Source: VXYL01 sp965199875 (GTDB lineage Bacteria > Pseudomonadota > Gammaproteobacteria > Pseudomonadales > Azotimanducaceae). Taken from it: a DNA stretch of 64,000 nucleotides. The translations under genes and the position numbers were made by a program. The stretch is taken from positions 4,030,001-4,094,000 of the forward strand of contig OZ241346.1 of assembly GCA_965199875.1 (NCBI GenBank), in the 5' to 3' direction. How positions within the stretch are numbered: the stretch's first letter is position 1; the number at the start of each line of letters is the position of its first letter. Positions 17,704 through 27,115 of this stretch are shown one piece after another. The notes beneath the pieces were generated by a model, which worked only from the letters and a program-made list of their open reading frames with translations, was not told where the DNA came from and ran no database searches.

Positions 17704-20160
17704 ATGCTTGCGCACTGCCTTCCGTTGGAGTTCCCTGTTTTGAGTCGCCTGCCCGGTTTCGCCGGGATGTCCCTGTTCCTTTGCTTGCTCGGTGCCGGGG
17801 CGGACGCCACCGCGGTGCCCGCTGCGGGCGACTTGGCGGTCGCCACCAACGGGCATGTGGTGCTGGAGCGCCGATCCAACGCGAAAGTCCATGTCGATGG
17901 CCGCCTCGACGAAGCGGCTTGGCAAGGTCTCGAACTGCACGAAGACTTCCGCCTGATTGATCCGGACACCCTCGCTCCGGGTTCGTTGCCCACCCGGATG
18001 CGCGTCTTCTACACCGACCGCGGCCTCTACGTGGGCGCGGAGATGGCGCAAGACCCGGACACCCTGGTGGAGCATCTGAGCGGTCGCGATCAAGGCTGGC
18101 TGAACCGGGACTACTTCTCGCTCACCTTGGACACCTCCGGCGAAGGCCGCTACGGCTTCTGGTTCCAGCTGAATCTCGGCAACAGCGTCTCGGACGGCAC
18201 GATCCTGCCCGAACGGCAGTACAGCGACAGCTGGGACGGCGCCTGGCGAGGCGCCACGGCGCGCACGGACGACGGCTGGAGCGCCGAGTACTTCATTCCC
18301 TGGTCGCTGGTGAACATGCCCAAGGCGAATGGAGAACGCACCATCGGCATCTTCGCGCAACGCAACGTCGCCCATGCCGACGAGCGCTACGCCTGGCCGC
18401 CGCTGCCCTGGACGAAGCCGAAGTTCCTGTCCGAGTTCCAGCGTTTGAGCCTTACCGACGTAAGCCCGCGCCAGCAGTACAGCGCTACGCCCTACGTGTC
18501 CACCAGCTACGACCGCTTCGGCAGCCGCGGCATGGAGGCGAAGGCCGGCGTCGACCTGCTGTGGCGGCCGTCCAGCAACGTGCAACTGGCGTCGACGCTG
18601 AATCCGGACTTCGGCAACGTCGAAGCGGACGACATCGTGGTGAATCTGTCCAACTACGAAACCTTCTTTCCCGAGAAGCGCCTGTTCTTTCAGGAAGGGC
18701 AGGAGATCTTCAGCGCCGGCGGCCGATCGGGCTTCGGTTCGAGCGGCAACACCGTGCTGCTGCACACCCGCCGCATCGGCGCTCCGGCGCTGCGTCCCGA
18801 AACGCCGGAGGGCGTCGTGCTGTCCGCAGAGGGCCTGCGCGAACCCGCCGACTTGCTGGGCGCCTTGAAGGCCACCGGCCAGCGAGGTTCCTTGCGCTAC
18901 GGCTTCCTCGGCGTGATGGAAGACGATGCGCGGCTGCCGGCGTTCAAGGACGGCACGCCGACCCTGCTCAGCCAGGAGGGGCGCGACTTCGGCGCATTGC
19001 GGCTGCTCTACGAACACGCGAACGGCGGCTACAAAGGCGTCGGGGTTCTGGCTACCGTGGTCAGACACCCCCAGCGCCACGCTTTGGTGAGCGCCGTCGA
19101 CGGCCAGTACATCAGCCCCGCGGGGCGTCTGCGCGCCAACTCCCTGGTGGTCGCCTCGGACGTCGACGGCAGCGCCGAAGACGGCGTTGGCGGATTTCTG
19201 GACGTGAGCTATTCGCCGCGTCAGGGCATCTCCCACTACTTGTCGCTGGACTCCTTCGACGACACCGTCCAGCTCAACGACATGGGCTTTCAGCGGCGCA
19301 ACGACTATCGGCGCGTGGCCTATCGAATGCGCCTGTCGAATCCGAATCTGGCGCGCTTTCGCAACACCCGAACCTATTTGCGGCTGGACCGAATGTGGAA
19401 CACCAGCGGCCAGGTGATCGGATCGGAGGTCTCCGTCGATCAACGGCTGACGCTGCACAATCTCTCCCAGCTGCGCTTCAGCGGCCGACTGCGGCCTAGC
19501 CGCTACGACGACCGCGGCAGTTTCGGCAACGGCGCATTCCGCATCGACGACTCCTGGGAGATGGAGCTGCGCTACTACTCGGACTCCTCGCGCCGGCTGG
19601 CCTATTCCGTTCGCCAACGCTGGAGCGAGGAGCCCACCGGCGGCGTCTATCGACGCACCCAGGGCTTCCTGCGCTGGCGGCCGACGGATCGGCTCACCAT
19701 GGGGCTGGGGCTGCGCTACGTGGATCGGGAGTCCTGGCTGCTGCACCAGTCGAACGGCGCGTTCACCACCTTCGCAGCCGACGAACTCACCCCGAACTTC
19801 GACCTCAGCTATTTCTTCACCGCCCGACAGCAGTTGCGCATGGCGTTTCAGTGGGTGGCCATCCAGGCCGACGAGCGCGAGTTCTTTCGCTTGGCCGATT
19901 CGCCAGGGCCGTTGCTGCGCGCCGAGAAGAACAGCGACGACGCAAGCGACGACTTCGCCATCTCGCGCATGAACCTGCAAATGCGCTACCGCTGGGAAAT
20001 CGCGCCGCTGTCCGATCTGTTCGTGGTGTACACCCGAAACGCCGCAGCGCCCTACGTCGAAACGATCGGGCGCGGTTTCGCGGGCTTGTTCTCGAGCGCG
20101 CTGGACGAGACCACGGGCGAACATCTGGTGGTGAAGTTCCGCTATCGCTTCGGCAGCTAG
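17704..20160 (+). CDS. Outer-membrane protein with CBM9-like domain and DUF5916 beta-barrel
   Basis: The 818-residue protein starts with a probable export signal (MSLFLCLLGAGADATA; an ATG at 17767 may be the true start). A CBM9-like sandwich follows (VHVDGRLDEAAWQGLE ... FYTDRGLYVGAEM ... WSAEYFIPWSLVN, about residues 55-220), then a long barrel with alternating aromatic strands (about 270-818) containing NPDFGNVEADD and FFPEKRLFFQEG. This pairing is typical of DUF5916 outer-membrane proteins, often found with hydrolases or TonB systems. The C-terminus VVKFRYRFGS fits a terminal barrel strand. Substrate unknown. Confidence 0.8.
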   Translation: MLAHCLPLEFPVLSRLPGFAGMSLFLCLLGAGADATAVPAAGDLAVATNGHVVLERRSNAKVHVDGRLDEAAWQGLELHEDFRLIDPDTLAPGSLPTRMRVFYTDRGLYVGAEMAQDPDTLVEHLSGRDQGWLNRDYFSLTLDTSGEGRYGFWFQLNLGNSVSDGTILPERQYSDSWDGAWRGATARTDDGWSAEYFIPWSLVNMPKANGERTIGIFAQRNVAHADERYAWPPLPWTKPKFLSEFQRLSLTDVSPRQQYSATPYVSTSYDRFGSRGMEAKAGVDLLWRPSSNVQLASTLNPDFGNVEADDIVVNLSNYETFFPEKRLFFQEGQEIFSAGGRSGFGSSGNTVLLHTRRIGAPALRPETPEGVVLSAEGLREPADLLGALKATGQRGSLRYGFLGVMEDDARLPAFKDGTPTLLSQEGRDFGALRLLYEHANGGYKGVGVLATVVRHPQRHALVSAVDGQYISPAGRLRANSLVVASDVDGSAEDGVGGFLDVSYSPRQGISHYLSLDSFDDTVQLNDMGFQRRNDYRRVAYRMRLSNPNLARFRNTRTYLRLDRMWNTSGQVIGSEVSVDQRLTLHNLSQLRFSGRLRPSRYDDRGSFGNGAFRIDDSWEMELRYYSDSSRRLAYSVRQRWSEEPTGGVYRRTQGFLRWRPTDRLTMGLGLRYVDRESWLLHQSNGAFTTFAADELTPNFDLSYFFTARQQLRMAFQWVAIQADEREFFRLADSPGPLLRAEKNSDDASDDFAISRMNLQMRYRWEIAPLSDLFVVYTRNAAAPYVETIGRGFAGLFSSALDETTGEHLVVKFRYRFGS

Positions 20161-20324
20161 TGTGCCGCTTCCAGAACAACGTGCGTTCCAGTGGGCGGGT
20201 TTCGTCGCTCGACCTGGACACCGGCGGCCTTGCGGGGCGGCACATCCTCAAGTAGCGTCTTCCGGGCGACGACAGACGGAACGTGCCACTTGCCACGTCA
20301 ATTCGGAATCGGACCACTAGCCGC

Positions 20325-20828
20325 ATGATCGTGGCGGCCGGCCGCTGGTTCGGACGCGGTTCGTTTCGTGCCAGCGACGAAGCCCGCGGCACATCCTTCA
20401 AGGCGCGGATCGACGTCTCGGACGACCTCGGCGCCGACGATGCCTTCCGCAAGGGCTACTCGATCGACGCGAAGCTCGACGTCCAAGGCGACGAGCGCTC
20501 GATTGCCGTATGGATCGCGGCCGACGAATTCGGCACCTACGCTTTGACTGCGAAAGCCCCGGCCCTCGACGTGCAGGGTCACGCCAAATTGGAGAGCGAA
20601 CCCCACCTCGGCCTGCTGTGGTCCCAAGACGGCCTCGCCACCGTCGCCTTTGCGCTGTTTGCTCTGCCGGAAGCACATGGCTTGCGGGGCTATGCCAAGG
20701 TCGACAAGCACCTCTGGACTTGGGAACTGTCGCTGCACCGTTCCCAGCGGTCGTCTGGCCAACCGCGAACGGGGCTGCGCGACCGTATCGGCAACGTCGT
20801 CTCGCTGGCCTCCAGGCGCAAGCGCTGA
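20325..20828 (+). CDS. Hypothetical protein, alternating beta pattern
   Basis: I do not recognise this 167-residue protein. It shows repeated short strands (FKARIDVSDD, YSIDAKLDVQGD, RSIAVWIAADEFG) and a basic C-terminus. I chose ATG 20325; a GTG at 20283 keeps the frame open but adds an unlikely N-terminus. Its stop overlaps the next gene's start as TGATG, which supports real translation and coupling to the secreted hydrolase that follows. Confidence 0.6.
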   Translation: MIVAAGRWFGRGSFRASDEARGTSFKARIDVSDDLGADDAFRKGYSIDAKLDVQGDERSIAVWIAADEFGTYALTAKAPALDVQGHAKLESEPHLGLLWSQDGLATVAFALFALPEAHGLRGYAKVDKHLWTWELSLHRSQRSSGQPRTGLRDRIGNVVSLASRRKR

Positions 20829-22324
20829 TGACGGAGCAGCGGGCAGGCGAACTGCCAGCGTCGCCAACCAAGCTCGTCCGTGCCGCGAAGCTCTTGGCCA
20901 CGGCGCTGTTCCTGCTGCACACCGCGTCCCTGGCGGCGGAACTGGAACTGTCGCCATGCAAGCTCGCCGCCAACGAAGGGCGTCAGGAGGTGGCGGCGCG
21001 CTGCGGCAGGGTCTCCGTGCCACTCGACTGGAACGACGCAAGCAGCGGCGACATCGAGCTCCGCGTGGCGGTGGTGGCTGCGTTGGCCGAACGAGGGGTG
21101 GCGGATGCGTTGACGGTCATCGCTGGCGGTCCGGGACAGGCCGCGACGGGCTTCTTCGCGGCCACCTCCGCTGCCTTCGAGCGCATCCGTCGTCGGCGCG
21201 ACATCGTGCTGGTCGATCAACGCGGCACCGGCGGCTCGGCGGCGCTGAACTGCGCCGGCTTCGCGGACCAGCAGACGATGGAGGCCGACGTCGACGAAGC
21301 CGTCCGGCTGATGCGCGAATGCCTGGCCGAACTGCCCCACGATCCGCGCACCTTCACCACCAGCATGGCGGTGCGTGATCTGGAACACGTGCGCCAGCAG
21401 CTGGGCTATGCGCAACTCAACCTGTTCGGCATCTCCTACGGCACCCGGGTCGCCCAGCACTACGCGCGTCGCTATCCCCAGCACACCCGCACCCTGGTGC
21501 TCGACGGAGTCGTGCCGCCCAGCCTGTCGTTGGGGCCGGACGTGCCGCTGCGCAGCCAAGCGGCGCTGGACGGCTACTTCGCGCGCTGCGCGGACGATGC
21601 GGACTGCCGAGCGGCCTACCCCCGTCTTGCGGATCGGTTCTACGAAGTGCTGGAACGCTTGCGCAGTCGCGCCCCGGAGGTGTCCTACGTCCACCCGCGC
21701 AACGGCGAGTCGAAGACGATGCGGTTCGATCACATGGCCTTTGCCGGCCTCGTGCGGCTGATGATCTATTCGCCGCTCACCGCCAGCGTCCTGCCGACGC
21801 TGATCGACGCCGCCCACGCCGGCGACTACGCGAACTTGGCCGCGCGGGCCGACGCGTCCTACTCCCAGCTGGCCGACGAGCTGGCCATCGGTCTGAACTA
21901 CGCCGTGCAGTGCGCCGAGGACGAACCGTTCTGGGGCGAGGTGGACATGGATGCCCAGGCCGCGACGTATCTTGGCAGCGCTTTCGTCGAAACCACGATT
22001 CGGGTTTGCGAGGCTTGGCCACGGGGCGAGGTGGACGACGACCTGAAAGAGCCCTTGCAGACCGACAAGCCGGTGTTGCTGCTGAGCGGCGAGCTCGACC
22101 CCATCACGCCTCCTTCCTATGCCGAACTTGCCGCCGAGGGCTTGGCCAATCATCTGCACGTCGTGGGGCCCGGCCAAGGGCACGGCATGGTGGCGGTCGG
22201 CTGCGCTCAGCGCTTGATCGCGGACTTCGTCGACAGCGCGGACTTCCAGGCACTCGATCTCGGCTGCGTGGATCGCCTGGCGCCCTTTCCGCTGTTCGTA
22301 TCGCCCATGGGACCGTCGCCGTGA
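20828..22324 (+). CDS. Secreted alpha/beta hydrolase, TAP/proline-iminopeptidase-like
   Basis: The 498-residue protein starts at ATG 20828 with a signal peptide (KLLATALFLLHTASLAAE). The hydrolase core has LTVIAGGPGQAATG (oxyanion loop), VLVDQRGTGGS, nucleophile elbow FGISYGTRVAQ, LLLSGELDPITPP (acid) and GQGHGMVAV (His), with a C-terminal TAP-like cap. Proteins of this build (SlpD/E, TAP, PIP-like) cleave N-terminal peptides or esters in the periplasm. Cysteines near both ends may form disulfides. It is translationally coupled to the preceding hypothetical gene. Confidence 0.88.
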   Translation: MTEQRAGELPASPTKLVRAAKLLATALFLLHTASLAAELELSPCKLAANEGRQEVAARCGRVSVPLDWNDASSGDIELRVAVVAALAERGVADALTVIAGGPGQAATGFFAATSAAFERIRRRRDIVLVDQRGTGGSAALNCAGFADQQTMEADVDEAVRLMRECLAELPHDPRTFTTSMAVRDLEHVRQQLGYAQLNLFGISYGTRVAQHYARRYPQHTRTLVLDGVVPPSLSLGPDVPLRSQAALDGYFARCADDADCRAAYPRLADRFYEVLERLRSRAPEVSYVHPRNGESKTMRFDHMAFAGLVRLMIYSPLTASVLPTLIDAAHAGDYANLAARADASYSQLADELAIGLNYAVQCAEDEPFWGEVDMDAQAATYLGSAFVETTIRVCEAWPRGEVDDDLKEPLQTDKPVLLLSGELDPITPPSYAELAAEGLANHLHVVGPGQGHGMVAVGCAQRLIADFVDSADFQALDLGCVDRLAPFPLFVSPMGPSP

Positions 22325-22355
22325 CGGCCAAGCTACGCGGCGGAGGCGAAGCACT

Positions 22356-23087
22356 TTGATAGAAGTGCAGGGGCTGTCGAAGCGGTTCGGCGACGTGCGG
22401 GCGCTGGACGGCGTCGACTTTCGCGCCGAAGACGGACGCATCACCGGCCTCCTGGGGCCGAACGGCGCCGGCAAGTCCACCGCCTTGCGCATCCTCTGCA
22501 CCGTGCTGAGCGCGGACTCGGGCGTGGTGCGCCTCGGCGGCGTCGATGTTCGCGACGATCCCCTTGCCGTGCGCCGCGGCATCGGCGTGCTGCCGCACAA
22601 CGCCAATCTCTACGGCAACCTCACGGCGAGGGAGAACATCGCCTACTACGCCTCGCTGCAGGGCATCGACGGCGACGAACGAACGAGGGCCGTGGACCGC
22701 GTCATCGACGCTCTCGACATCGAAAGCATCGCCGATCGTCGCGCCAAGGGGTTCTCACAAGGCCAGCGGGTGCGCGTCGCCCTGGCGCGAGCCCTGGTAC
22801 ACGGCCCGCAGACGCTGATCCTCGACGAGCCCACCAACGGCCTGGACGTGATGGCCACCCGGGCGCTGCGCGCCGTGGTGCGCGAGCGGCGCGACGCCGG
22901 CTGCTGCGTGTTGTTCTCCAGCCACGTGATGCAGGAGGTCGCCGCGCTCTGCGACCGCATCGTCATTCTGGCGAATGGCAAGGTGGCCGTCGCCGGCACC
23001 ACCGACGACATCCGCGCCGCCACCGGATGCGACGACTTGGAAGACGCCTTCATGCGTGCGGTGGGCCAGCGCGGTGGCGCCGACTAG
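22356..23087 (+). CDS. ABC transporter ATP-binding protein (NatA-like)
   Basis: The 243-residue ATPase has Walker A GPNGAGKST, Q-loop-region PHNANLYGNLTARENI, signature FSQGQRVRVALARAL, Walker B LILDEPTNGLDV and the switch SSHVMQE. It resembles NatA-type subunits of sodium or drug exporters. The start is TTG at 22356 with GGAGG upstream. The permease ATG lies two bases after its stop. Confidence 0.93.
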   Translation: MIEVQGLSKRFGDVRALDGVDFRAEDGRITGLLGPNGAGKSTALRILCTVLSADSGVVRLGGVDVRDDPLAVRRGIGVLPHNANLYGNLTARENIAYYASLQGIDGDERTRAVDRVIDALDIESIADRRAKGFSQGQRVRVALARALVHGPQTLILDEPTNGLDVMATRALRAVVRERRDAGCCVLFSSHVMQEVAALCDRIVILANGKVAVAGTTDDIRAATGCDDLEDAFMRAVGQRGGAD

Positions 23088-23088
23088 C

Positions 23089-24315
23089 ATGGGTGCCGCC
23101 GGCCCGTCGACATCGAACCCGGCCGCGCGTTCTCGCGTCTCGATGCTCGCGGTGTTGCGCAAGGAAGTGCTCGACAGTCTGCGCGAACGCAAGGCGCTGG
23201 CCACCGCTTTTCTGTTCGGCCCGCTGATGGGGCCGATTGGCTTCGCGCTGATGGTCAACTTCGCGGTAAGCCAGCAGCTGGAGGAAGCACTCGAACCCGT
23301 GGCCGTGCCGGTTGTCGGCAGCGACAGGGCGAAGAACCTGATGAACCACCTGCACGCGCGTATGATCGACATCGACACCGACGGCTATGGCGACCCGGCG
23401 GCGCTGCGCCAGGCCGTGCGGCAAGGCGAGATCGATGTCGGGCTGGTGGTGGCGGAAGACTTCGCCGACGCCTTGGGCAGCGGTGCGCCAGCGAGGGTCT
23501 GGGTCGTGTCCGACAGCGGCAACACCAATGTCCGCGTGTCGACAACCCGGCTGCATGCGGCGCTTCTCGAGTACGGACGGTCCATCGGCGTCCACCGGCT
23601 GCAACTGCGCGGCGTCGACCCGGCGGTCGCCAGTCCCTTGGCCGTGCTCACCGACGACGTATCGACGCCTTCCGGCAGAGCCTTGATCCTGCTGGGAATG
23701 ATCACCTACTTTCTGATGTTCGCGACGCTTCTTGGCGGCCTGCAGGTTGCCATCGACACCACGGCTGGCGAGCGCGAGCGCGGCACCTTGGAACCGCTGT
23801 TGACGCTGCCGATCTCGCGCCTGAATCTGGTGCTGGGCAAGTTCGCCACGGCGACGCTGTTCATGGCGGCTTCCGTCGCCCTCGGCATCGTCGCCTTCGC
23901 CGTCGTCTCCCGATTCCTGCCGCTGGCCGAACTGGGCATGGACGCCAACCTGTCGGCGGCCGTCTCGGCGCAGATGTACCTGCTGATGCTGCCGGTGGCG
24001 GTGTTCGGCGCCGGAACCCTGTCCTTGCTTGCCTCGTACACCAAGAGCTTCCGAGAAGCGCAAACCTACACCGGCGTGGCCATGCTGGTGCCGTCGCTGC
24101 CCATTCTGGTGGCGTACTTCATGCAGGCGCAGCCGTCCCTGCCGCTGATGCTGGTGCCGGGACTGTCGCAGCACGTCCTGCTGACGGAACTGATCAAAGG
24201 AGAGGGCCTCGACCTCGCCAACGCGCTGGTGTCGGCGACCACGACCGCAGCCATCGGCATCGCCGGGATGCTGGCTACGGCGCGTCGCTACCGCAGCGAG
24301 AAGCTGCTTATATAG
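23089..24315 (+). CDS. ABC-2 type permease (NatB-like)
   Basis: The 408-residue membrane protein has one N-terminal span (near residues 40-60), a large periplasmic domain (about 65-220) and five to six spans after that, with TTAGERERGTLEPLLTLPISR as the typical ABC-2 coupling motif. It pairs with the ATPase just upstream to export Na+, drugs or peptides. The start ATG 23089 was chosen for its position immediately after the ATPase stop; the frame is open further upstream only as overlap. Confidence 0.9.
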   Translation: MGAAGPSTSNPAARSRVSMLAVLRKEVLDSLRERKALATAFLFGPLMGPIGFALMVNFAVSQQLEEALEPVAVPVVGSDRAKNLMNHLHARMIDIDTDGYGDPAALRQAVRQGEIDVGLVVAEDFADALGSGAPARVWVVSDSGNTNVRVSTTRLHAALLEYGRSIGVHRLQLRGVDPAVASPLAVLTDDVSTPSGRALILLGMITYFLMFATLLGGLQVAIDTTAGERERGTLEPLLTLPISRLNLVLGKFATATLFMAASVALGIVAFAVVSRFLPLAELGMDANLSAAVSAQMYLLMLPVAVFGAGTLSLLASYTKSFREAQTYTGVAMLVPSLPILVAYFMQAQPSLPLMLVPGLSQHVLLTELIKGEGLDLANALVSATTTAAIGIAGMLATARRYRSEKLLI

Positions 24316-24375
24316 CGCGGATGGCGGCCAAGCCCGCAGCTTCGATGCTCGTCGACGAAGGGGCGTGCGGAGAAC

Positions 24376-24452
24376 TGGTCGGAGTGCCCGGACTTGAACC
24401 GGGGGCCCCTGCCTCCCGAAGGCAGTGCTCTACCAGGCTGAGCTACACTCCG
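24376..24452 (-). tRNA. tRNA-Pro (anticodon CGG)
   Basis: The minus strand folds as a tRNA: acceptor CGGAGTG pairs with CACTCCG, discriminator A, encoded CCA (24376-24378), the GTTCAAG T-loop, and a CTGCC/GGCAG anticodon stem with loop TTCGGGA, giving anticodon CGG. No intron. Length is 77 bases. Confidence 0.97.
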
Positions 24453-24703
24453 CTGATATGCGCATTATAGGGCAAGACGGCAGCGTGGCGTGGCGGAAAA
24501 ACTGCGCTGTTCGGCCCGTGCCTTGCGGAGACGGCAATATCCTACGCGCCAAAGCGGCAAACACGCACATCGCGTCGGGACATCGGCGTACTTCCTCGGC
24601 TGCCTTGTCGGTCTAAGATGCTCTCTGCGTTCGATTCGACGGTTACGCGCTTGGCGGTGTCGAACAGCGCGGCAGTCGACGAAGACGAGAAGGAGATGCA
24701 GTC

Positions 24704-25114
24704 GTGAATGCCGAGTTTTGGCCCGTCATTACCATGGGCATCGTGATTCTGATCGCCATCGCCACCTCGAACCGCTCGCTGCGCCGGGAAATGGGCGAGC
24801 GCATCGATGGACTGGGCAAGCGCATCGATGGACTGGGCGAGCGCATCGACAGGGTGCAGCGGGAACTGAACGAGCGCATCGACCGGTTGGACGTCCGCAT
24901 CGACAGGCTGGATGTGCGCATCGATGGACTGAGCAAGCGCATCGACAGGCTGGAAGAGCTCATCAACGGGGTGGAGCGGAAGGTGAACGAGCGCCTTGGC
25001 GAGGTGCGAGAACGGCTAGGTCGAGTCGAGGGCATGCTGGAAGCGGTGTTGCGGATGCGCACGGGCAAAGGGCGCGGAGACGAGAAGCACGACCCGGCTC
25101 TGCCTAGGTCGTAG
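24704..25114 (+). CDS. Membrane-anchored coiled-coil protein with heptad repeats
   Basis: The 136-residue protein has one N-terminal membrane span (FWPVITMGIVILIAIAT) and then a long coiled coil built on a seven-residue unit of the type RIDGLGK/RIDRLDV, about nine to ten times in residues 32-105. The unit is visible as 21-bp direct repeats in the DNA from about 24790. The start is GTG 24704 with AGGAG upstream. Function is unknown; similar proteins are common beside transport or toxin genes but there is no partner here. The repeats could change copy number. Confidence 0.75.
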   Translation: MNAEFWPVITMGIVILIAIATSNRSLRREMGERIDGLGKRIDGLGERIDRVQRELNERIDRLDVRIDRLDVRIDGLSKRIDRLEELINGVERKVNERLGEVRERLGRVEGMLEAVLRMRTGKGRGDEKHDPALPRS

Positions 25115-25256
25115 CGCGGCGGCCTGTTCGCGTCTCAGCCGCATCGGCGGCGGACTTCAAGCGACGCGGAGCTCGCTGGAGCTATACGCCATCCACATGC
25201 GGCCGATGTATTGCCGCGAGCCGAACATCCGCTGCGCGGCGGGCCGGGCCGTGGAG

Positions 25257-26279
25257 CTACCCCATCCTCGATACCGCAAAGGCGGCCAGCGCCGCCAGAG
25301 CGTCGCGGTACGCGCTGGGCGGCAACGCCAAGGCGTCTTGCATGGCCATGTCGGCCTCCTCGATGGCGCGGTGCTTGGTGTAGTCCAGGCCGCCGCTGCG
25401 CCGAACCGCCTCTGCGACCGAGGCGAAGTCTTCGCCTGAACGCGCCTTGATGGCGCGGCGCACGACCTTGGCGTCGGCGTCGCGGCCGCGAGCGAGGGTA
25501 TGGATCAGCGGCAGCGTCACCTTGCCTTCGGCCAGGTCGTCTCCCGGGTCCTTGCCCATGGCGGCGCCGTCGCCAGCGTAGTCCAGCCAGTCGTCCACCA
25601 GCTGGTAGGCCATGCCGAAGCGCAGGCCGTAGCGGCGCAGTGCGGCAACCGTAGCGGCGTCCTGGGAACAGAGCACGGCACCGGTGTGCGCCGAGGCCTG
25701 AAACAGCATCGCGGTCTTGCGCCGCACCACCTCCAGGTAGTCGCACTCCATCATGTCGACCTTGCCGATGTTGGCCAGCTGCATCACTTCGCCTTCGGCG
25801 ATGACGTTGGTGGCGTCGCTGATGATGCCCATGACGTCCATGCTGTCGAGTTCGACCATCAGCTGGAAGCCCCGGGAGTACAGAAAGTCGCCCACCAGGA
25901 CGCTGGCCGCATTGCCCCACAGCGCATTCGCCGTGGCGCGGCCCCGGCGACGGGCGCTCTTGTCCACCACGTCGTCGTGCAGCAGCGTCGCCGTGTGCAG
26001 AAACTCGATGATCGTGGCCAAGCGGATGTGATCTCCGCCGCGGTCGGCGCCGCCGCAGGCGCGGGCCGTCAGCAGGACGATGAGCGGCCGCAGACGCTTG
26101 CCGCCGGCGTCCACGATGTAGCGGCCGATCTCCTCCACCAAGGCGATGTCGGAAGACAGCTGGCGCGGAATCAGCGCGTTGACCCGGTCGAAGTCCTCGC
26201 GCACCAGGGCGAAGATGTCCGCTAGCGCAGCGTTGCTCGGCGGAACGACGGGTTGGGCGACGGAGTTGGGCACGCTCAT
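25257..26279 (-). CDS. ispB: Octaprenyl diphosphate synthase
   Basis: The product has both aspartate-rich motifs of trans-polyprenyl synthases, LLHDDVVD (first) and LVDDWLDYAGD (second), plus GGKRLRPLIVLL near residue 60. It makes the side chain of ubiquinone. I chose ATG 26279 (about 340 residues, the family length); an upstream start at 26372 adds an unlikely Arg-rich leader and runs into the promoter shared with rplU. It is divergent from rplU, a familiar gammaproteobacterial order. Confidence 0.95.
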   Translation of the reverse strand: MSVPNSVAQPVVPPSNAALADIFALVREDFDRVNALIPRQLSSDIALVEEIGRYIVDAGGKRLRPLIVLLTARACGGADRGGDHIRLATIIEFLHTATLLHDDVVDKSARRRGRATANALWGNAASVLVGDFLYSRGFQLMVELDSMDVMGIISDATNVIAEGEVMQLANIGKVDMMECDYLEVVRRKTAMLFQASAHTGAVLCSQDAATVAALRRYGLRFGMAYQLVDDWLDYAGDGAAMGKDPGDDLAEGKVTLPLIHTLARGRDADAKVVRRAIKARSGEDFASVAEAVRRSGGLDYTKHRAIEEADMAMQDALALPPSAYRDALAALAAFAVSRMG

Positions 26280-26453
26280 CCAAGTGTTGCGTTGTCCGGC
26301 CCGGCGCGATCGAGGCAGCAAAGACTCTTGCGTTCGCCCAAGGTGCGCCGTTGCATTCGCCCGGCTCGACACCTACAATGCCGCGCCCGCACGACCGGCT
26401 GGCCAGTCGTCGGCATTGTATTACACATCAACGCATGGCATTGGAGGCGGCGA

Positions 26454-26765
26454 GTGTTCGCGGTATTCGAGAGCGGAGGCAAGCAGCATCGAGTGGCGGA
26501 GGGCGAAGTCGTTCGTCTGGAACGGTTGGCCGGCGAACCCGGCGATCCGGTGATCTTCGACAAGGTGCTGATGATCGCCGCTGGCGACGATGTCGTCGTC
26601 GGCGCGCCGCTGGTGCAGGGCGGCAGAGTGTCCGGCGAAGTCGTTGCCCAGGCCCGCGGCAAGAAGATCAACGTCATCAAGTTCAAGCGGCGCAAGAACT
26701 ACCTGCGCCGAAAGGGCCACCGCCAAGCCTACACCGACGTCAAGATCACGGCGATCTCGCGCTAG
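26454..26765 (+). CDS. rplU: 50S ribosomal protein L21
   Basis: The 103-residue product MFAVFESGGKQHRVAEG...KFKRRKNYLRRKGHRQ is L21, binding 23S rRNA near L20. The start is GTG 26454 with GGAGG about 5 bases upstream; the longer open frame upstream has no sequence support. It is followed by rpmA, obgE and proB. Confidence 0.97.
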   Translation: MFAVFESGGKQHRVAEGEVVRLERLAGEPGDPVIFDKVLMIAAGDDVVVGAPLVQGGRVSGEVVAQARGKKINVIKFKRRKNYLRRKGHRQAYTDVKITAISR

Positions 26766-26813
26766 CCTGTCGCGACGGCAAGGAACCGCCACCCACTCAC
26801 CCACGAGGGCACC

Positions 26814-27092
26814 ATGGCACACAAGAAAGCTGGCGGCAGCACCCGCAACGGGCGCGACTCGCACTCCAAGCGTCTTGGCGTGAAGAAGTTCGGCGGCCAA
26901 AGCGTGCAGGCCGGCAACATCATCGTCCGGCAGCGCGGAACCCGGTTCCATCCCGGTGCCAACGTCGGCTGCGGGCGCGACCACACGCTGTTCGCCACCG
27001 CGCCGGGCGTGGTCAAGTTCGAGGTGCGTGGCCGCGCCCAGCGAAAGACCGTGAGCGTGGTGGCCAGCGAAGTCGAAGACGCTTCGGCCTAA
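26814..27092 (+). CDS. rpmA: 50S ribosomal protein L27
   Basis: The 92-residue product begins MAHKKAGGSTRNGRDSHSKR, the conserved L27 N-terminus that reaches the peptidyl transferase centre, and continues GVKKFGGQSVQAGNIIVRQRG. The start is immediately met by AHKKAGG without a cleavable leader. It lies 48 bp after rplU and 23 bp before obgE. Confidence 0.98.
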   Translation: MAHKKAGGSTRNGRDSHSKRLGVKKFGGQSVQAGNIIVRQRGTRFHPGANVGCGRDHTLFATAPGVVKFEVRGRAQRKTVSVVASEVEDASA

Positions 27093-27115
27093 GCGAATCC
27101 CATGGCGGGGCCGCC

